Assembly: GCA_026413225.1 (NCBI GenBank)
Contig: CM048553.1
Location: forward strand, 133,888,190 to 133,952,189
Reading direction: 5' to 3'
DNA length: 64,000 nucleotides
From: Otis tarda
Lineage: Eukaryota > Chordata > Aves > Otidiformes > Otididae
Of this stretch, positions 1 to 13,250 are shown in pieces (positions within the stretch are counted from its first letter, which is position 1; each line of letters starts with the position of its first letter). The position numbers and the translations under genes are program-made. The notes under the pieces are model-generated. The model did not search any database. It was not told where the DNA came from and saw nothing but the letters and a program-made list of their open reading frames with translations.

Positions 1-3000
1 AACAGAAGGTTTCTTTCCAGGAAGAAACAGATCTTTTAGCATGCAGGGAGGATTTTGTCTGAGAGCAGCGGCTCCCATGGGGTGTTGGATGCTTGTGCTG
101 GGCCTAGGAGAGAGCCCTGCAGAAATCCCCTTCTCCTGTCCCAGAGGAGGGCCAGCTCTGCAGCCTGACCAGGAGGCTGTCTGGGATGGCCAAACCAAGA
201 ACAGCAATCTGTCACAGTTCAGGCATTATGCAGAATGGGATCAAGCCACCTTGTGACAGTAGCTTAGAAGTAAGATCAGCAGACATAGCTCTCTATCTGG
301 CAGGCAGTGCCTGACCCCCTTTCTGCAGGTTCAGGTGCAGGAGTGGTGAATTCATTTGCTTTGGGATGGTTTGAGGAAGGATCAGTTGCTTTCATTCAGC
401 CTAGACAGTACTTTCCACAGCCAGGATGTGGCATTAGTGGTGTACGCTATTCTGCCAGGGAACAGGCTGAAGCTATCTAAATATTTGTTACAAAACATTA
501 ACTATGGCTTCAGCAGCATTTTTAGTTTCAGAAGCTAAAGTAGTATTCTTTATAGGGTTTATGGACAGCTAGCTAAACTCACTCACATGGGAATTTCATT
601 ATCAAATTCCCATTAAGTTCAGCAGAAGTTGAACTGAGGTGTCCTGGAGCCAGCCTACGGAAAATCCCAGGGGAAACAGCCAGTGCACCCAACCTGTCAC
701 GAAAGACTGATTCACAAGACTTAAATGAAAAGCTTAATTTTCAAGTTATGTATCAGGAGTCAATTATTTAAATAATATCCTAATTTACTTGATAGTAATG
801 TAAGGATTTGTAATTTCAGCCACCTTTTACAAATTTTAAAGACAGGGAGAGACTGACAAAATCCTCGCAGTGTTTCTGTGCCTGGCTGGCTCACAAGGAG
901 TGTTGGAACACAACGGGTAAGGAAACGCAATTACTCCCAACATCCAAGCAGGTATTTTTAAGCCTACCAGCCTTGACATAATTCCTTTAGTTTTTCTAAA
1001 ATCCTCTTGTACATCTTACTTATCCTGTTTGGTCTCATAGGATGGACTTGATAAGGACAAACATGAACTATTAATTTTTTACTTCAGTGTGTTAAAATAA
1101 CTGATGAAGCTTGTACTAAGAGAAGAAAGATAAGCATCTTCAGTGTCAGAATACAATGCTCTGTGTTTGGTGAGCATTTGATTTATACACCGTATCCTCT
1201 AACAGCCTTTAAATTTTCAAACCCATAGGAAACTGACCTTTACAGGAATATAGGGCCCATGAAAAAGCCTGGGATAACTGACCTCCCTATCAGCAGTTTG
1301 CTATCAGCTTTTGCAAGGTATGTTTCAGATGTGGTATCTATCTCTAAAAGTACATAATTTCAAATATTTAGAGATCAACACACAATATGGTTCACAAGAG
1401 AAACACTGTAGCTGGTTAACCTAAGGGATGTGAGGATGGTTTGTAGACTGAAAAATATGCTGGTCTTTCAAATACAATACTTTTGAGATGCAGCACAGGC
1501 AAAGGCTACATGGCTAGAAGATCTGTTTTCTGCCAAGTGCTTATAGCAAAAAGATGAAAGCAACAACAAAACCACAAAGAAATCATGCCTGTTATGATTA
1601 CCTCCTTAATTCTGGCAATCAGATAAGCCTCTAATTGGTACAAAATCTGTTTATTTAAACTCAAAGTGCTCTAAGTCACATGAGCTAATCATTGCTATTT
1701 TACATCAAGTTAAGACCTAAGTTATAAGAGAAGTTTAACCATAACAATACTGTACAGTATTAAAAAATGTTGAGTTTTGTTGCTAAAATGCTGGATTCAT
1801 TGTTCTGATCAAACACACTCTGAAGCTTCCAGTTACCTGATCTCCTGGCCTAGTGGGGAATGTGTCCTGATCATCTTAATCAGCCACCATGTAGATGGCA
1901 CAAATGCAATCAACCTCAGTGACAGAGGCAACAACATCATAGAAATTAGACTTCCAGTCTATAACAATAAGGTTGTGAGTCTGCTTTATTAAAGTCTGAG
2001 GTTTGGGGTTTTTTTTGGTCTGTTTTATCATGAATTATAAACTAGGCATTTATGAAATCTAATAATGTCAGTCATTTTAGAGGTAAGAAGAAGGGATGCT
2101 GAAAAGAAGCAATAAATTCCAGGGAATTAGTGGAGAAAACAGCAGAAAATAAAGATGAAAAAGAATGTGAGGTGGAAAGTACTGTCGTGGTTTTTAGGTA
2201 GAGGAAAGTAAGATTGATCACAACAGCATGATGACAGAAATGAGTGAGTTATGAGTTAGTAGTAAGAGAAATTCTGTGATATTACCAGAATCAGGAAATG
2301 AAAAAGGTGTGAAATTTAGATTAAATAGTCTATGGGATGTTTGGTCTTCCCTGAGTCAGAAGATCCACCATGTGGTACAGCCAATGTTTTGTCAAGTATT
2401 CCCTCACAGAAGTGGTTGGGCAGCTGAGGATAACAACTGGCAAGAATTTGTGTCTCCAGAAATGAATTTTAAGATTAGAGCAGCATCTTAATTTGCCTGA
2501 TTTGGCTGCCTGGACTTACTTCTTCCTCCATTCTGTGGAACTAGAAAGTGTCTTGCCTGGACAGAGATCATTTATAAAACAATGCTTTGTGTCCCTTCTT
2601 ATTTTGTTTGTTAGAATAAATTTCAAATAAGAATTTTATAGTGGGAAAATGGTTCTGAGTTAGAGCTAGAGGAATGTGTATTTGCAGGAGTCTAGTTAGA
2701 TATATATAATATTTTGGCTAAAAATTTAGAAATACTGGGTTTAGTTGCAGGACAAAGTTGCATTGATCTAGCAGTTATGTAGCTCTCTTTGGAATATTCT
2801 TGGAGTTAAGATGTTTACCCAGATTTATCACTTTTATGTGATAAAAGCAATAAAATGAACATCCTTTATGTAGCTTTTTCCAAAATAGTGTATCAATGTA
2901 ATGCAGAGATAGTGGTGAGTCCTGTTTGACTCTATCTCATAAGTTGCAGCTCAAATAGGCTTATCAATACAAAATGAATATTTAATATGAAAAATATTAA

Positions 3001-3600
3001 ATGTATTTGTTCAAAGTTCCAGTAAAAAGGTCACATTCTTACAGATTTTTATCAATTATTTGGATCAGGAAATAAATCCATGACTTAAGGGCTTTATTTT
3101 GATTTTCTTTGTAAACCTGTGTGTTGCTATTTCTAAAACAAAACACCAGAAGAAACAGCTAGTTTGACCTAAACAAAGGAAAGAAAGCTTGTGTGCAAGT
3201 TTTCTTTTCTTTAAACTACGTAGATTTCCTTCAGGACCCTGGAATCAGCATTGCTCACTCTTGCAATCTGGACCCAAACTCCCCAAATATCTGAGCAGCA
3301 GGGATTGACAACTCCTAAATAGCCGTGGAATGCACTGTGTGTACCAGTGGGGATGTAAAGGCAGATTGTGGATATTTGTGTAGTCCAGTGTTGGAAACTT
3401 TGCTCAGCCAGTATGGGAATGCATTCACGTACCCTTTAGAATTTAGAAATGTAGCAAACCACTAAACCATACATAAATTAAACAGATTCTTCATATTCAG
3501 AGGCTTTCTGCACGATGCTGGATTGTTTAGCTTCCACGGTTTATTTCGTTACTTTCAGTGGGGCCATTAATCATACTTTCTCATTTTCTTTCACTGCCAG
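1..3600. other. AT-rich noncoding stretch, no gene supported
   Basis: No exon, RNA gene or recognisable transposon is supported here. Positions 40-260 are richer in G and C than the rest and contain a 71-codon open frame on the plus strand, but it resembles no family I know and has no clear splice sites. The remainder is AT-rich with short A and T runs. A pyrimidine tract ending in CAG at 3600 closes the stretch and is treated with the next entry. Confidence 0.6.
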
Positions 3601-3864
3601 GATTTGACAAGGATTTTCTTTCACCTTGAAAACCGGCGTATTCTGAGGAGCTTCTCCGCAACTCTCCCGCACGCTTTCCACACCCTGCCGAGCGAAGGCA
3701 GCTCGTTTTCTGCACCACACTTCTTTCTGAAAGATGGTTTTGAAACCATGAGTTTGATCTCTCTCTTGGTAGTGAAAAATCATAAACAAATATGTCTTTC
3801 AAATTATTTTCCTACTGGTAGCCTTTATGATTCCCTCAAAGAGGAAGCTGAACTAACTCAATAA
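3601..3864 (+). other. Exon-like CpG-dense segment after a strong acceptor
   Basis: Seen directly: a pyrimidine-rich run ends in TTTCACTGCCAG at 3600, a good splice-acceptor match. The next 264 nt are open in the frame beginning GAT TTG ACA, up to a stop at 3862-3864. Eight CpG dinucleotides lie within about 70 bp (3634-3703), which stands out in a CpG-poor neighbourhood. The predicted peptide is unremarkable and I do not recognise it; no good donor was found downstream. It could be a terminal exon of a coding or noncoding transcript, a small unmethylated regulatory patch, or chance. The opposite strand is also open over most of the segment, which weakens the coding reading. Confidence 0.25.
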
Positions 3865-6800
3865 GCAATGGACCGTAAGGCAGTAAACTGATACATTGTT
3901 AATTTTTATTGCTAAAGTTTCTGTCTACTACTCTGGTTCAAAATGCTGTTCATATTTTATTATGCTGATTTTTTTTTTATGATTGCAATGGAAAATCCTT
4001 CTGATATTCTACTCAGTATTTTTTTTTTGTTGAGTTATGTTGGCCATAGCAAGCAACAAGGCAGGGAGCTTAGTGATGTCTCCCTCAAAAAGAACACGTA
4101 AAGAGACCAGAGATGTTACAAATGGATCTGCAAGTTGTTGGCTAGGGCTAACAGAGCATCTGGCTGGCTGCTCCAGGGACCTGCTCTGAAAGGCCTTGGA
4201 AGAAGAGCAGTAAATGCCTGATGAAGAGGGAAGCATGGGATATGAAAGCAGTGTGAAAAATTGTTTGTGGTAGATGCTCAGGAGCTAGCTAAAAAAATTC
4301 ATGAGCTTTCACAATCTCTTGTGTCCCTTAGCACTTTTATATATTGTAATAGTGGACTGAGAGCCCAGGGGGAGCTGGGCCCTAGGGATTAGAGATCTGC
4401 AGGCAGAAGTTCTCATTAGGTTGAAGAGGTGGCTGCTCTGGTTCAAGATATAGGGGTCATTTCTCTGTGCTCGTGCAGGTGCTTCTGCACCATGTTTAAC
4501 AGCACACTGTAAGTGCCATTTTTGTTTTCACTCCCAGCCTTAATTTCTCGTGTTTGTTGATTACCTAGCAGAATGAGACCCCAGTCTTGACTAGGCTCTG
4601 CCGTGATCCATCTGGCCAATATAAAATCCTGTTTAAACGTTATCAAGGTACTGATTTTGCAGACTCGATTCACAGCATGATTTGTTAAATAGCTCTGAAT
4701 ACAAAAACACAATCTGCTCCACCAGATTGAGTTTGCGTCCTTCAGGTCTGTTATCCTACTTCCAGTAGTTGCCTTGTCTAATGCTTCAGCAGAAGAGAGA
4801 GGAGACACATGACATAGCTTGCCAACAGTATGAAGGTTTCCATAAGGGCAACATTCCTTTTTTAATCCTATGTCATCAACTCCTGCCCATTTGTCCTATC
4901 AGATTTTTTTTTTTTTCTGAAAATGATCACTATCTTTCCAAGTCCGATATAAGACACAGTAATCCCTACAGAAACAAATTTCACAGTCTATCAGCAAACT
5001 ACCTGGAGAAATGTTCTCTTTTTCCTTCAGAATTACTTATTACAGTGTTGTTATGGTTAATGTGTATTTCAGGTTAACATAGATATTCTTCAAATCTAAT
5101 CCTCCTTTGAGTGTACTGATGTAAATCAGAGATAATTTAGTTTACTCCTAAAGTTAGCTCAGATCGATTTAGTTCTTTGCACTGGTCTCTGATTTGCAGA
5201 CTTTCTTGTAAATTGGATAATATTTCTCAATGAAATGACTACATGAAGAAAAAAGAGGTGCATCTATGCTGCATTTGCTTGTGACTGTGGAAGATTATTT
5301 TCAAACATGCTCATCCAGGAAGCCAACATTATAGTTTTTTTAGGAATCACAGTCCATAAACTTCCTACTTGGCCCATCACCAGCGACATAACTAAACAGG
5401 AATAAACAGGGATTTAGTGTATAATTGCTACACTGGTCATTATAGTCTCTCAGCTAGACCTTCAAAAGCATTGCTCAGTCATTGCCTAATCCTCAGAGCA
5501 TCTAGGGGCTCTGGCTGCATTTCTGCCAGCACTGTTCCCCAGCAACCTGAATCTTAAGGGTGTTGAGAATGTTGTTTTTGTACCTTGGTGGCTTTGTATT
5601 TGGGTTCACTAACTATGCCTCTGTTTTCCTGCCTTGTTGGTATGACCTGACAAGTTGACAGTTTGCAGCATGGCTTTTAAGCCTAAAGAAGGAGGAAATG
5701 GTGTTTTCGTTTCCCCACACCATAGTCTAACACTGAGAAACTGCACGAGGTGCATCATCCAGACAAAATACTATCTGGTCTGTGGAGACTTGAATTTTCC
5801 CACAGCTGAGGTGCTTTGATATGATCTCATCTATCACATCTCTGGATGAACATGTTCATAAATTTGGGGCGTCAGCCTTTTTTCTCCCAACTTGTAGGCT
5901 TCTGTGTTGAACGGGCTTCTTAGGTGTCCTACATGGGACTTTAATGTGTTAAAGCACCTCAGCTATGACTATTACAGAGCTGAGTTTGTGGCACTCAGGT
6001 TGCTGCGTGTGTACCATCTTAGGAAGAAAACATTTAATGAGGCAACAGGAATTCACACTGAGTAGTTCTCCTCTGACTTTTAGGAAGATTGCTTAGGTCA
6101 TAAGACAGCAGTGGGGGAGTGTTTGGTCTCAAGTCAACATTCACCCTTGTTTAGTTGTAAAACTGAGACTGGAAGGCAATTCAGCTTAAGCTCCATTTTC
6201 TGTGCGACTTACTTAAATTTCCATTTGGTCTCTGCTTCACTGAATGCTGCAGCAGCAGATTGTGTGATCAGTAACAGGCTGGACATAACACCTCTATTTC
6301 AAGATGTTGGTAGGGGAATGACACTTCTGTTATTCACCGAATCCCAGCATACTCTTTTGCCAAGTTCATAATGGAAAGTTTCCGAAGCTGGGTTAATTTT
6401 TTCTCAGAGCAAACACTGGGATTCTAATGTTGCTCTAATACCTTCCTCATTGTATAGATTTACAAACACTGGTGTAAGTGGATACAAACACCAGACTCAA
6501 TAATTGTTAAAGCTTCCTGGTTCAAATGAGCGAATTGCAGAGATGTTTCTGCAGTATTTACAGCTTCATTTTTATTTGCATGGTGTACAGATGCAGTAAG
6601 ATTTACTGTCAGTCCATTTAATTCTTTAACATAGAGCTTAAAGTTTAAAATGCATTTCTCGTAATTTATAAGACTTTACTAAACTCGTGTAGTCTTGAGA
6701 ACTCTTCTTCAGAAAATATTTAAAATTGCATTTAACCAGTTTAATACATACCTAATAGATACTTATTTGCTGCTAAAATAGCTGTTTTTTTAAGAAGGCA

Positions 6801-9800
6801 TACGTGTGCTTGTTGCCTTTCCAGTCAGCTTATCATTGGGGGTGTGCAAAGAAGAAGTATTAATGTCAGTTTAAATGTTCTTGTCAGTGAGAATGTAGAT
6901 ATTTTTATTCTGTTATAATCAAAAAGCTCTGAAAATAGAAAAAAAAATGTAGTGAGCTATCAAATCAAGAAAAATTTAAATAATACCAAAAAAGCTGAAA
7001 TTCAGGTGAGATAGTATTCATACTTATCAGATGTTTCTATTCACTACTGATGCTCACAAAAGGGAGTCCACTTGTAAAAGATGGAGGCTGTCAGCTTAAT
7101 TTGTGTAGCTGTGAGGAATAAAGGCTAACCCATGCCAATTTTATTCTGATGACATTAAAAAGAGATGGCTCAGTATTCCATTACCATTTCCCTAAACCAC
7201 TTAAATGCACTTAAAATGTTTCTAACATCATTTTAAATTATAAATGTGAATGAAGGCAATGCAAAACCAAAAGTAAATAAAATATAAACCAAAACCTATT
7301 CTGCATCTGACAGGATGAGCTGAGTAACTCGTTGTCTTCAGTACTAAACTAAGCCTACTGTTTGGCTTTTGTGCAGCAGGAGATGGTAAGTAATTCAAAA
7401 GCTTTACTGTCAAGACTTACGGAAATTTGATTTCAGAAGTAGTGAAAGCATCATAAAACCACATCAATAAATCTACACATCCATGCTAAACACAGCCATC
7501 CACCAATTTACATGGTCAGCCTTTTCCTTCTCCCACAGAGAGGTACATCTGTATATTAAATTTTGTCTGTCTCCATTTCCAAAGACAAAGAAATAGAATA
7601 ATTATTTATCAAGGGATAAGTCTCTTTAAAATATATTCTATTTCAATATTTTAAAGCTCTCCCCAAGACTGAATACAGCTTTTTTTGATCCTTTCACTAT
7701 GATGCAGTTTTGCTGTTTCTTCCTGTTTCTTCGCTGTCTGCATGTCTTGGGAAGGAGAGGGAGGATGCCAATGTAACCCATACTCTCTGCCCCTGGCACT
7801 ACACTGCAGCGAGAGGAGGATTGTCCTTCTGTGGTACCCTTGGGAGGCATTCAGTAAATTAGGGACCCACCTAGGATTTGGTGAAATAGCACCTGAGCAG
7901 CTGAGACTTGGAAACAGTAGCTGAAGTTCAGCTATTCCTATCTATATACCTTACCGTCAAAAAAGGTAGGGACACACTTCCTTAGAAAAGGAAGCTGTAA
8001 TTTGCTTTCAGTCAGTGTGTGCTGTTTAACTAACAAACAAATGGTTAGATTTTCTCGAATCTTCAAGAAATTCAAACTCACAAGATGCATTTGCCCTTGA
8101 ACGTAAAGCTACTTAATAATTTCAGAGTACTCTCAACACTTGGGTAACAGAGCATTTTGAGCACGTACAAACAAAACAAGTGTGGTAATAATAGCTGGTG
8201 TAAAATGAGTTATTTTGTGTCTCTAGATTTATAAACCTTAATGGCTTAATATATATTCTATCTCCAGCCAGCTAAATTAATCCTCTCAGCAGAAGCAATA
8301 TAAATTTAGACTATATTTTCCAGATGATTTTGCTTACTTCTGATCCCCTTTAGTACATAACGTGCTGTAGCTCTAAGAAAATTAATGCTTACAAGTGTAG
8401 ATGTTTATATGAGTCAGCAAAGCTGGCATAAAGTTGATGACACCTTGTATGCCCAAAGGAGCTGACATTCACTGCTTAATGAAAAAAAAAATCTGATCTT
8501 CAGGCAGATTACAGTGCTACAGATTAATGCGCCAATGAGTCTATTTGAAAACATTATCTTGTGCTTGCATAGCAATTTATGTAACTCAGATTGCAGGAAA
8601 GAACAAATGTGAACATAACCCATTAAAGGCACAAGTCAAGAATAACCTAACTGAATTCAAAATACTGCAGTTTCAGCTAGCATTAGCTGATCTGCTTTAA
8701 TCTTCGCTAGCTCTCTTAGGCAGCAGTTTCCTCATGCCGAACTTGGTCTTCATTTGAATAAGATGCTGGTTGCAGTTTCCACAACGAATCTGTAAGGAGG
8801 CTCTCATTCTCCCCATCCTTTTACTTGTTCATCTTGAAAATTTCCCATTACATAGCAAGTACAGCCTGTAGCTTCGTACCATGCCTATGTATTGCATCTC
8901 TCTCTGCATTATTTTCCTTTTCTTTCACCTGAGAAGAAGCAGATCCCAAAGTAGAAATTAAGGAATAGCAATGAACAAAGAAAAAAAAATCTCCTCATTG
9001 CAGAGAGTATTGTTAGATGTGTTTCTTTTGTGGTTGTCAGTGGAAATTCAGCATTTTACCCTTGGTGCAGATATTGAGACATTAAAGTTTAAAATTAAAG
9101 GTATTTATCAAATTAAGCTGATATTTGTGCAATAAGTGTAATTAAGGAATAGCTCTGGAAACTGCTGTGCTCTGAGTAACTGGCTCAGCCTCGTAAAGAA
9201 AAAAGATGAATCTTCTAAATGTTTCTAAGGTAAAAGCAGCAGTAATCAGCAAGAATGACGGCAGGAATGCAAAACTAACCATAGACTTGGGGGCAGGGAG
9301 ATGGATGATATCTAAACAATATTGCAGATCACTGTATGTGGTGAATAAAATGGTGCCCAATTTTTCATACAACATTAGCAATAAAGACTTGTTATTTTTT
9401 GCTTCAGTAGAATTTTTCAGGGTAAAAATCACGCTTGGTAGTGACACATGTAGTAAAACAACCAAAGAAATCTCATGAAGTTAAAAAATGCATGTGTGAT
9501 TTACATTTAGTTTACCTTTGGACAAATTATATAAGAAAGTTCATTTTGGCTTGACTGAAAACTACTTTATTTCAAATGAAAAAATTCTGATTTTGGATGA
9601 AAAATTAATCCTTAAATGGTAGGCTGTGAGGTTTGTTTTTTTTTTTTAATTTTTGTTTCGGAGGTGCTGTTCTTCTACTGTCATCTGCTTAAAATGTAGC
9701 ATGTATTACAAGTGCAAGAAAGTTCTTGAGCAAAGGCATAATCTTAGCTGGACTTGATATTTTGCTGTAGCCATGATAGTCTATGGACAAAAGCCAGAGC

Positions 9801-10170
9801 CAGAACATAGGTAGAGGTAATTTAATTTGTTATCAGCTCATATAGCCAGTAAGATGTAAAAAGCTTTAGGCACATGAACTCTTCCTCAGATCTTAAAAGG
9901 AAAGCAGAGAGGGGATGCATGAGTAAGTGAAGTTTATGGCACAAAAGAAGGTGTTGGCAACAATGAAGTTGGCGAGGGACTAAAAGACAGAAGCAATTAA
10001 AACTCAAAACTTATCAAAGTGCTGACAGTAGCCTGGTTGTCCCTCCTGCGGCTGCTGTGCATGGGTAGCACGACAAGGCTTTTGTGCTCACCTTTTCTGC
10101 AAAGGCCACTGACCCTTTGAATTCTCAGCCTCTTTCTGTACTGCTAAATAAAAGAGGGATGGGGAGTTAG
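3865..10170. other. AT-rich noncoding stretch, no gene supported
   Basis: Nothing here can be assigned. The longest open frame is on the minus strand at 4443-4808 (121 codons); it has no recognisable domain and no evident splice sites. Frames of 107 and 90 codons overlap on opposite strands near 9142-9478 and look like chance. Short homopolymer runs occur near 4018, 4905 and 9640. At 10171 the sequence changes abruptly into the 3' tail of a CR1 element. Confidence 0.55.
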
Positions 10171-13100
10171 AATCATAGAATCATAGAGTAGTTTGGGTTG
10201 GAAGGGACCTTTAGAGGTCATCTAGTCCAACCCGCCTGCAAGGAGCAAGGATATCTCTAACAAGATCAGGTTGCTCAGAGCCTCATCCAACCTGGCCTTG
10301 GATGTTTCCAGGGATGGAATATCCACCACCTCTCTGGGCAACCTGTTCCAGTGTTCCACCACCCTCATTGTAAATTTTTTTCCTTACCTCCCTCTATTTT
10401 AAAACCATTACCCCTTGTTTTATCACAACAGGCCCTGCTAAAGCATTTCTCCCCATCTTACTTATAAGCCCCCTTTAGATACTGGAAGATGGCTATAAGG
10501 TCTCCCCAGAGCCTTCTCTTCTCCAGGCTGAACAGCCCCAACTCTCTCAGCCTGTCCTCAAAGGAGAGGTGCTCCAGCCCTCTTATCATCTTTGTGGCTC
10601 TCCTCTGGACTTGCTCCAACAGGTCCATGCCCCTCTTATGTTGGGGGCTCCGGAGCTGGATTCAGTACTTCAGGTGGGGTCTCACCAGGGCAGAGTAGAG
10701 GGGGAGAATCACCTCCCTCGACCTGCTGGCTATGCTTCTCTTGATGCAGCCCAGGATGTGGTTGGCCTTCTAGGCTGCAAGCACTCATTGCCAGCTCATG
10801 CTGAGTTTCTCATCCACCAGCACTCCCAAGTCCTTCTCCTTAAGGCTGATCTTGATCTGTTCTCCACTCAGCCTGTATTTATGCTTGGGATTGTCCCAAT
10901 CCATGTGCAGGACCTTGCACTTGGCCTTGTTGAGCTTCATGAGGTTCTCACGGGCCCACCTCTCCACCTTGTCAAGGTCCCTCTGGATGGCATCCATACC
11001 CTCCAGCCACATAGCTTAGTGTCATCAGTGAACTTACTGAGAGTGCACTCTATCCCACTGTCCATGTCACTGATAAAGATGTTGAACAGGGCTGGGCCCA
11101 ACACCGTCTCCTGAGAAATGCCATTCATCACCAGTCTCCACTTGGACATTGAGCCATTGACCACAACTCTTGAGTATGGCCATCCAGCCCATTCCTTATC
11201 CATGGAGTGGTTCGTCTGTCAAATCCATGTCTCTCCAGTTTAGAGATATGGATGTCATGCGGGACAGTGTCAAATGCTTTGCACAAGTCCACATAGATGA
11301 CATCAGTTGCTTGTCCCTTGTCCATTGATGTGGTAACCCCATCATAGAAGGCCACCAAATTGGTCAGGCCTTAGTGAAGCCATGTTGGCTGTCACGGGTT
11401 GGCTGTCACGAGTCACTTCCTTATTTTCCATGTGCCTTAGCATCGTTTCCAGGAGAATCTGCTCCATGACCTTGCCAGGCACAGAGGTGAGACTGACTAG
11501 CCTGTAGCTCCCTGGGTCTTCCTTGTTTCCCTTTTCTTCAAATGGGGGTTATGTTACCCCTTTTTGAGTAATCGGGAACCTCACCAGACTGCCACAGGTT
11601 CTGAAATACAACAGATAGTGGCTTGGCAACTTCATCCGCCAGTTCCCTCAGGCCTCACAGATGTGTCTCATCAGGTCCCAGGGACTTGTGCACCTTCAGG
11701 TTCCTTAGAAGGTCCCAAACCTGCTGTTCTGCTACAGTGGGCAGTTCTTCATTCTCCCAGTCTCTGCTTTTGCCTTCTACAACTTGGGCAATGTGGCTAG
11801 AGCCCTCGCCGGCAAAGAGTGAGGCAAAAAAGTAATTGAGTACCTCAGCCTTCTCCATGTCCGGGGTAACCAGATCTCCTATTTCCTTCCAGAATGGGCC
11901 TACATTCTCCCTGGTCTTCCTTCTATCCCTGACGTAGCTAAAGAAGCTTTTCTTGTTGTCCATGATGTACCCTGGCCAGATTTAAATCTATCAGGGCTTT
12001 AGCCTTCCTTACTTGATCCCTGGCTGCTCGAACAATCTCTGTGTAATCTTCGCAGGCTACCAGTCCTTGCTTCCACCCTCTGTAGGCTTCCTTTTTGTTT
12101 TTCAGTTGGTCCAGGAGCTCCTTGTTCATCCATGCAGGCTTCCTGGTGTTTTTGCCTGACTTCCTCTTCATTGGGATGCATCACTCCTGAGCCTGGAGGC
12201 GGTGATCCTTGAATATCAACTAACTGTCCTGGATCCCTCTTCCCTCCAGGGCTGTATCCCGTGGCACTTTACCCATCAGATCTCTGAAGAGGCCAAAGTC
12301 TGCTCTCCTGAAGTCCAAGGTGGACAGCTTGCTGCACACTCTCCTTGCTGCCTTAAGGATCTTGAACTCCACCATCCCATGGTCACTGCAGCCAAGTCTA
12401 CCCTTGAGCTTTACATTCCCCACCAGCCCCACCTTATTGGTGAGAACAAGGTCCAGCATAGCACCTCTTCTCTTTGGCTTCTCTATCACTTGCAGGAGGA
12501 AGTTATCATCCACACATTCCAGGAACCTCCTGGACTGCCTGTGACCTGCTGTGTTGTCTCTCCAATAGTTATTGGGGTAGATGAAGTCCCCCATGAGGAC
12601 CAGGATCTATGACCGTGAGGCTACTCCTATCTGTCTATAGAAGGCCTTGCCCACTCGATCCTCCTGGTCAGGTGGCCTGTAGCAAACCACCTGTAATGTC
12701 ACCTGTCCCTGCCCTCCCTTTAATCTTGACCTATAAGCTCTCCGTCAGCTCCTCATCCATCCCCAGGAGGAGCTCCACACACTCCAACTGGTCCTTGATA
12801 GAGGGTGACACCCCCTCCTAGTCTGCCCTGCCTGTCCTTCCTAAAGAGCCTGTATCCCTCCATTCCAACATTCCAGTCATAGGAGCCATCCCACCACATC
12901 TCTGTGATGCCAACAATGTCATAGCCCTGCAGGCATGCATACATCTCTGACTCTTCCTGTTTGTTCCCCATGCTACATGCGTTAGCATTGAGGCATTTTA
13001 GTTGGGCCCCCGATGAAGACGACCTGCTGACTGGAGCAGCTGGAACTCCTGTGAGCTGCACTTTAGGTGCTTTCCTACTTACCTGTGATCCTTCCCCAGC

Positions 13101-13250
13101 ATCTGGGCACCTGTTGCTGGCACTGACACTGTGCTGACAGTAGTGGGATCAATGGTGGTTTCACTCCCCTGCAACATTAGTTTAAAGCCTTCTTAACCAG
13201 CTTTGCAAGCCTTTGGCTGAAGACACTCTTCCTTCTCTCTGTCAGGTTAT
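10171..13250 (-). mobile_element. CR1 LINE, about 3.1 kb, decayed ORF2 with intact 3' tail
   Basis: CR1 elements are avian non-LTR retrotransposons whose ORF2 encodes an AP-type endonuclease and a reverse transcriptase and whose 3' end carries short ATTCTATG-like repeats. On the minus strand this copy shows, in order: a linker and endonuclease start (13061-12753; residues including NACSMGNKQEE, GITEMWWDGSYDWNVGMEGY); the endonuclease end (12594-12220; LDLVLTN, GCSDHGMVEFKIL); a connecting region (12171-11655; [27 protein letters not shown]); and the reverse transcriptase, with motif A as [12 protein letters not shown] (near 11280) and motif C as FTDD (near 11030), followed by KCKVLHMDW and [12 protein letters not shown]. 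The tail at 10171-10190 is the reverse complement of the CR1 terminal repeat. The reading frame is split among several frames with stops, so it is inactive. Motif C has T where FADD is usual. The 5' end near 13250 is a truncation, and ORF1 is essentially missing. Confidence 0.95.
11384..11411. repeat. Short tandem duplication inside the long CR1
   Basis: The string TTGGCTGTCACG occurs twice in a row with a few bases between copies. Related CR1 sequences normally have one copy here, so this looks like a local slippage event after insertion, one of the changes that broke the reverse-transcriptase frame. Confidence 0.6.

Noticed and set aside
4443-4808. 121-codon minus-strand frame as a gene
   Set aside because: No domain, no splice sites and no upstream promoter signal; within the length expected by chance in 64 kb on two strands.
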